The notes beneath the pieces were generated by a model. The model searched no databases and had not been told where the DNA came from. It was given only the letters and a program-made list of their open reading frames with translations. The translations under genes and the position numbers were made by a program. From the NCBI GenBank assembly GCA_934096715.1, contig CAKOMQ010000012.1, forward strand, positions 1 to 36,434: DNA of 36,434 bases, given 5' to 3'. Positions 32,009 through 36,434 of the stretch are shown one piece after another; positions within the stretch are counted from its first letter, which is position 1, and every line of letters begins with the position of its first letter. Origin of the DNA: an uncultured Bacilli bacterium. Lineage in GTDB: Bacteria > Bacillota_I > Bacilli_A > RF39 > UBA660.

Positions 32009-32935
32009 ATGAAAATTGTTATTGCGTTAGGTGGAAATGCTTTAGGTAAAACTCCAACTGAACAGTTGGAACTAGTTAAGAAGACTGCGATTAATTTAGT
32101 TGATTTAGTAGAAAAAGGTAATGAAATAATAGTAACTCATGGTAATGGACCACAAGTAGGGATGATTAACTTAGGATTAGAATATGCAAGTGTTAATGGT
32201 GCTGGTACTCCTAGTATGCCTTTTAGTGAATGTGGTGCGATGAGTCAAGGTTATATAGGATATCATTTAGAACAAGCTATTAAAAATGAACTTGTTAAAA
32301 GAAATATTAATAAGTCTGTAGCAACAATTGTTACGGAAGTATTAGTAGATAAGTTTGATGAAGCATTTAATAATCCAACTAAACCTGTTGGGATGTTCTA
32401 TAATAAAGAAGAAGCTAATAAAATTTTTGAAAAAGATGGATATGTCTTTAAAGAAGATTCTGGCAGGGGATATAGAAGAGTTGTTCCTAGTCCTAAACCA
32501 TTAGAAATAATAGAAATTGACTCTATTAAAACTTTAATAGATAATGATTTTATTGTTATAGCGGCTGGTGGTGGTGGAATACCTGTTATAAAAGAAGATA
32601 ATAATTTAATTGGGGTATCTGCTGTTATAGATAAGGATTTTACTTCGAGTTTACTGGCTCGTTATGTGGATGCTGATATACTAATGATTTTAACTAGTGT
32701 AGATAAAGTATATATTAATTATAATAAAGATGATCAAAAAGAATTAGATGTAATTAAAGTAGATGAGATAGATAATTATATTAAGAATGAAGAATTTGGT
32801 AAAGGAAGTATGCTTCCGAAGATAGAAGCTTGTAAAGAGTTTGTTGAAAACTCTAATAAACAAGCAATTATTACTTCGTTATTAACTGCTGTAGATGCTC
32901 TTGAAGGTAAAAGCGGTAGTTTAATAAAAAAATAG
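32009..32935 (+). CDS. arcC: Carbamate kinase
   Basis: Makes ATP from carbamoyl phosphate and ADP, the energy-yielding step. 308 residues with IVIALGGNALG, THGNGPQVG, GRGYRRVVPSPKP and AAGGGGIPV. The Arg of GRGYRR is encoded by AGG, another sign that AGG means Arg here. It begins one base after arcB. Confidence 0.98.
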   Translation: MKIVIALGGNALGKTPTEQLELVKKTAINLVDLVEKGNEIIVTHGNGPQVGMINLGLEYASVNGAGTPSMPFSECGAMSQGYIGYHLEQAIKNELVKRNINKSVATIVTEVLVDKFDEAFNNPTKPVGMFYNKEEANKIFEKDGYVFKEDSGRGYRRVVPSPKPLEIIEIDSIKTLIDNDFIVIAAGGGGIPVIKEDNNLIGVSAVIDKDFTSSLLARYVDADILMILTSVDKVYINYNKDDQKELDVIKVDEIDNYIKNEEFGKGSMLPKIEACKEFVENSNKQAIITSLLTAVDALEGKSGSLIKK

Positions 32936-32956
32936 CCAAAGAAGGAGGAGAAAAAA

Positions 32957-34429
32957 GTGGCAGAAAAAAAAGCTAAGAGTAAAGCTAGTGCTAAGAAAAA
33001 AACTAGAATTAGTGCATTTACTATTATCTTACTAATTATTGTGGCACTTGGTATTATATCTCATTTATTACCTAGTGCAAAATTTGTTGGTGAAGAAATA
33101 GTAGGTGGTAGTGGTGTAGTAGCAGCTTCAGTTTCAGATATTCTAATGGCACCTATATTAGGGTTTGAAAACGCTGTTGATGTTAGTATATTTATCTTAG
33201 TGCTTGGTGGATTACTAGCAATTATTGCTAAAACTGGTGCACTTGAAACAGGTATCCAAGTTTTAGTAAAAAAACTTAAGGGTCGTGAATTATTATTAAT
33301 TCCTATTCTTATGTTTATATTCTCTGTAGGTGGTACAACTTACGGAATGCTTGAAGAAACAGTTGGTTTCTATGCCTTACTATCGTTTACAATGGTAGCA
33401 GCTGGTATGGATACGATTGTTGCATCAGCAACAGTATTATTAGGTGCAGGAAGTGGTGTTTTAGGTTCTACTGTAAACCCATTTGCAACAGGTGCTGCTA
33501 TAGCGGCATTACCAGAAGGAGCAGAAGTTAATCAAGGTGTTATTATCTTCTTAGGAGTAATATTATGGTTAGTTGCTTATGCAATAAGTGTCTTCTTTGT
33601 AATGAGTTATGCTGCTAAAGTAAAGAAGGATAAAGGATCTACTTTCTTATCACTTCAAGAACAAAAAGATATGGAAAAAACTTATGTTGAAAAGGATAGT
33701 AAAAATGTTGATCCAGCATTAACTGGTAAACAAAAAATCACTTTAGTATTATTCTTATTAACATTTTTAATAATGATTATTGGGTTTATTCCATGGGCTG
33801 ATTTGGGAATAGAAGTATTTAGTGGAGAAAATAATTGGACTAGTTTCTTAACAGGTGAGCCATTTGGAGCATGGTATTTCTATGATGCTGCAACATTATT
33901 CTTTGTAATGGCAATTATAATTGGTATTATAAATGGTCTTAAAGAAAAAGAAATAGTGGATACATTTATTGCAGGTGCTCAAGATATACTAAGTGTAGTA
34001 TTAATTATTGCTGTAGCACGTGGTGCAAGTGTACTTATGCAAACAACACATCTAGATAACTATATTATTGTTAATGCTGCTAATGCACTTGAGAATTTCC
34101 CTGAATTCTTATTTACACCACTTAACTTTATATTACATATATTCTTATCAGTATTAGTACCATCTTCATCTGGTTTAGCTAGTTTATCTACACCAATTGT
34201 AGGTGGATTAAGTAACGCTTTACATTATAGTAATGAAGTAACAGTTATGACAATGGTAGCAGCCAATGGACTAGTAAATTTAATTACTCCAACATGTGGT
34301 GCTATTATGGGTGGTTTAGCTCTTGCAAAAGTAGAATATAGTACTTGGGTTAAATGGGCTGGTAAAATAGTATTAATAATTGGGCTTGCTTCAATGATTG
34401 TACTAACACTAGCATCTATAATATTATAA
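32957..34429 (+). CDS. YfcC-family transporter, probable arginine/ornithine antiporter
   Basis: Polytopic membrane protein of 490 residues with about 12-13 membrane helices. A Lys-rich cytoplasmic N-terminus (AEKKAKSKASAKKKTR) precedes the first helix. The central region GGTTYGMLEETVGFYALL and the later VPSSSGLASLSTPI belong to the YfcC/DcuC-like family, which often carries arginine-ornithine exchangers in ADI operons. GTG start set by AAGGAGGAG. The link to arginine is from operon position; the unrelated ArcD-type exchanger was not seen. Confidence 0.85.
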   Translation: MAEKKAKSKASAKKKTRISAFTIILLIIVALGIISHLLPSAKFVGEEIVGGSGVVAASVSDILMAPILGFENAVDVSIFILVLGGLLAIIAKTGALETGIQVLVKKLKGRELLLIPILMFIFSVGGTTYGMLEETVGFYALLSFTMVAAGMDTIVASATVLLGAGSGVLGSTVNPFATGAAIAALPEGAEVNQGVIIFLGVILWLVAYAISVFFVMSYAAKVKKDKGSTFLSLQEQKDMEKTYVEKDSKNVDPALTGKQKITLVLFLLTFLIMIIGFIPWADLGIEVFSGENNWTSFLTGEPFGAWYFYDAATLFFVMAIIIGIINGLKEKEIVDTFIAGAQDILSVVLIIAVARGASVLMQTTHLDNYIIVNAANALENFPEFLFTPLNFILHIFLSVLVPSSSGLASLSTPIVGGLSNALHYSNEVTVMTMVAANGLVNLITPTCGAIMGGLALAKVEYSTWVKWAGKIVLIIGLASMIVLTLASIIL

Positions 34430-34444
34430 TAATTTAGAAAAGAG

Positions 34445-34474
34445 ACATATGCTAATTAAGTGTATGTTTTTTTT
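34445..34474 (+). terminator. Terminator of the arginine operon
   Basis: ACATATGC pairs with GTGTATGT (two G-T pairs) with a 7-base loop, then eight T. Confidence 0.8.
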
Positions 34475-34544
34475 ATCTTCTAAATAGACTTTTAATACTA
34501 AATAATGTATTATATAGTAGTATATTTTAGTTAGGGAGGACAAC

Positions 34545-36281
34545 ATGAAAAAGAAGAATAAACCTTTTAAAATAATATTTCATTATTTAAAGAATGATAA
34601 AGGAAAGTTGATAACTTATTTAATATTAACATTTTTACAATATTTACCTAATATTATAGATGGGTTTTTATGGGGACTAGCTCTTAAATCTATTATAGAT
34701 AAAGATTTTTCTGGTTTCTTAATATATTTGTCTATTTGGGAATCTACTTATCTAGTATCTTGGGGACTTTTAAAAGTACCTAGAGATAGATTATCTAACT
34801 ATTTAGAATTATCTTTTGTAAATAAAGTTAGTAAAGATATGTATGAAAAGATAGATAAACTTCCTTGTATTGCTTTTGAGAAGATGGGTGTAGGTGAAAT
34901 AACTAATAGATTGTATACAGATCCTGATAAGATAATGTCTTTATTACAAGGACTTATTAATTTAACTTGTAAATCTATTATATTAGTAGTTATATTAGTT
35001 ATTACATTTAATATATCAATAGTGTTATTCTTAGAAGTAATAATATTTGGTATTATTATGGGATTCATGGCTAATTATTACTATCCTAAGATTAAGAAAT
35101 CACAAGAAGTAGTTAAGAAAGAAACTGATAAGTATGTTAAAAATATTACTGAAAATATAAGTGGTATAAGAGAAATAAAAGCTTTAGGTATAAGAAAAAG
35201 AATAGAAAAGAATGTTAATAATAATATAGATACTTTATTTAAAGAAAACTCTAAAATAAGAAATTATGAAGTATATTATCAAGCTTGTAATAATATAGTA
35301 TATTTCTTATTACAATTTATTATTTTAGGTACATGTGGTTATTATGTATCTAAAGGTATTATAGATTATCCAACTTTATTAATGTTAGAAACATATATTT
35401 GGAGAATAGATTCAGTAGTGGAGTCTATTGGAGAATTTGGTGTTAATTATAATAAGGTAGTAGTGTCTTTATCTAGAATAGATGATATTATTAATAATAA
35501 ATTATATAAAGATGAAGAGTTTGGTAATATTAATTTAAAAGTTAAGAATGGTTTAGTAGAGTTTAAGAATGTTTCTTTTAGATATGAAGATGATAAAGAT
35601 AATGTATTAAATAATTTAGATATGGTTATTAAACCTGGTATAAAGAACGCTGTTGTTGGGAGAAGTGGTAATGGTAAAAGTACTATATTTAATTTATTAC
35701 TTAGATATTTTGATTCAACTAGTGGAGAAATACTTATAGATAATGTTAATATTAAAGATTTAACAGAAGATAGTTTAAGAAAGAATATATCTATTATTAG
35801 ACAAAATCCTTATGTATTTAATATGACTATTAAAGATAACTTTAAGTTAATAAATAATAATGTTACTTTAAAAGAAATAAAAGAAGTATGTAAGAAAGCC
35901 TATATAGATGAGTATATTGAGTCTTTACCTGATAAGTATGATACAGTAATAGGAGAAGGGGGAATTAACTTATCAGGTGGTCAAAAACAAAGATTAGCTA
36001 TAGCTAGAACATTACTTTTAAATACTAAGATAATCTTATTTGATGAAGCAACTAGTGCTCTTGATAATGAGAGTCAAGAATATATTAAGAAGACTATAGA
36101 TAATCTAACTAAAGATCATACTATAATAATAGTAGCTCATAGATTATCTACTATTATAAATGCTGATAATATTAATGTAATAGATGAAGGTAAACTTGTA
36201 GCAAGTGGTACACATAAAGAATTACTTAAGAACTCATCTATTTATAAGAAATTATATAAAGAAGAAGATTTAAATAGTTAG
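34545..36281 (+). CDS. ABC exporter, half-transporter (membrane + ATPase)
   Basis: A 578-residue fusion. An N-terminal six-helix membrane domain (about 15-310) is followed by an ATPase domain (about 330-578) with Walker A GRSGNGKSTIF, signature LSGGQKQRLAIAR, Walker B IILFDEATSALD and switch IIVAHRLST. It probably works as a homodimer. Substrate cannot be told: drugs, lipids and peptides are all carried by such exporters, and no partner or immunity gene is visible. AGGGAGGAC lies before the ATG. The preceding 115 bases contain only the upstream terminator and AT-rich DNA. Confidence 0.92.
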   Translation: MKKKNKPFKIIFHYLKNDKGKLITYLILTFLQYLPNIIDGFLWGLALKSIIDKDFSGFLIYLSIWESTYLVSWGLLKVPRDRLSNYLELSFVNKVSKDMYEKIDKLPCIAFEKMGVGEITNRLYTDPDKIMSLLQGLINLTCKSIILVVILVITFNISIVLFLEVIIFGIIMGFMANYYYPKIKKSQEVVKKETDKYVKNITENISGIREIKALGIRKRIEKNVNNNIDTLFKENSKIRNYEVYYQACNNIVYFLLQFIILGTCGYYVSKGIIDYPTLLMLETYIWRIDSVVESIGEFGVNYNKVVVSLSRIDDIINNKLYKDEEFGNINLKVKNGLVEFKNVSFRYEDDKDNVLNNLDMVIKPGIKNAVVGRSGNGKSTIFNLLLRYFDSTSGEILIDNVNIKDLTEDSLRKNISIIRQNPYVFNMTIKDNFKLINNNVTLKEIKEVCKKAYIDEYIESLPDKYDTVIGEGGINLSGGQKQRLAIARTLLLNTKIILFDEATSALDNESQEYIKKTIDNLTKDHTIIIVAHRLSTIINADNINVIDEGKLVASGTHKELLKNSSIYKKLYKEEDLNS

Positions 36282-36291
36282 TTTTCTTCTT
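36260..36291 (+). terminator. Possible terminator of the ABC exporter gene
   Basis: GAAGAA near the end of the gene pairs with TTCTTC after the stop, followed by a T-rich run. The loop is long, so this is tentative. Confidence 0.45.
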
Positions 36292-36307
36292 TTTTCTTTT
36301 TTTCTTC

Positions 36308-36336
36308 TTGTAAAATATCTATATTTTTTATATAAT
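36308..36336 (+). promoter_or_regulatory. Promoter of a new unit running off the window
   Basis: TTGTAA and TATAAT separated by 17 bases. Downstream DNA (36343-36434) has no ORF in the window and shows complementary segments around AGTCTG and CAGACT. Confidence 0.6.
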
Positions 36337-36434
36337 ATATTTGTATAGTAGAAGGGAAAAGGTAGTCTGAAAACAAAAAACAAATTTATTTTATAGAATT
36401 AAGTAAAAAAGGGCAGACTTCCCCTTACCCCAAA

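Noticed and set aside
1..36434. Mycoplasma-type code (TGA = Trp) or AGG reassigned to Met
   Set aside because: TGA ends several genes at natural positions, and AGG encodes conserved Arg in the permease IRGTP and arcC GRGYRR motifs.

Overview
The window is a very AT-rich stretch of a bacterial chromosome that reads with the standard code. TGA is used as a stop (ttcA-like gene, ABC lipoprotein, permease) and Trp is TGG. AGA dominates the Arg codons, AGG sits at conserved Arg positions, and I found no in-frame CGG. AT bias, a T-box on pheST, an L10 leader, strong Shine-Dalgarno sites, the arginine deiminase pathway and many small envelope proteins suggest an uncultured low-GC Bacillota (Bacilli/RF39-like gut lineage). 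The lineage is an inference.

Layout. 1-638 (-) is the N-terminal part of a PdaC-like/DUF3298-type secreted protein. 815-7314 (+) is a run of five poorly characterised genes: a 933-aa helical-repeat protein, a bacterial PH-domain protein, an anchored beta-rich protein, a three-LysM protein and a polytopic protein with a large extracellular domain. 7347-7944 (-) holds tRNA-Cys with its own promoter and terminator, plus a small unknown ORF. 8012-10046 (+) pairs a membrane-anchored secreted protein with a SipW/ER-type signal peptidase carrying a long acidic tail. Then come rubrerythrin, a T-box leader with pheS-pheT, a TtcA-like thiolase, a TetR regulator with a probable self-operator, a membrane-anchored thioredoxin-like protein, a decayed AAA+ ATPase, a HAAS/DUF1700 protein and a convergent anchored DUF5011-like protein.

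18453-26073 (+) is the translation block: rplK-rplA, an L10 leader with rplJ-rplL, two small membrane or pilin-like genes, then rpsL-rpsG-fusA-tuf. rpoB and rpoC, which normally lie between rplL and rpsL, are absent from here. 26082-27559 (-) is a HigB toxin with a HigA antitoxin fused to an ImmA/IrrE metallopeptidase, behind a near-perfect palindromic operator. 27611-34474 (+) is one long arginine-catabolism operon: an amino-acid ABC importer (three genes), arcA, arcB, arcC and a YfcC-family antiporter. An ABC exporter and the start of a new, structured transcription unit finish the window.

How the genes work together: the 27.6-34.5 kb operon imports arginine, deiminates it, and makes ATP from carbamoyl phosphate, with the antiporter probably exchanging ornithine for arginine. 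The rplK-tuf block and pheST supply translation, each under recognisable RNA leaders. No intergenic stretch longer than 300 bases lacks an assignable element. No rRNA, CRISPR array or complete insertion sequence was seen.
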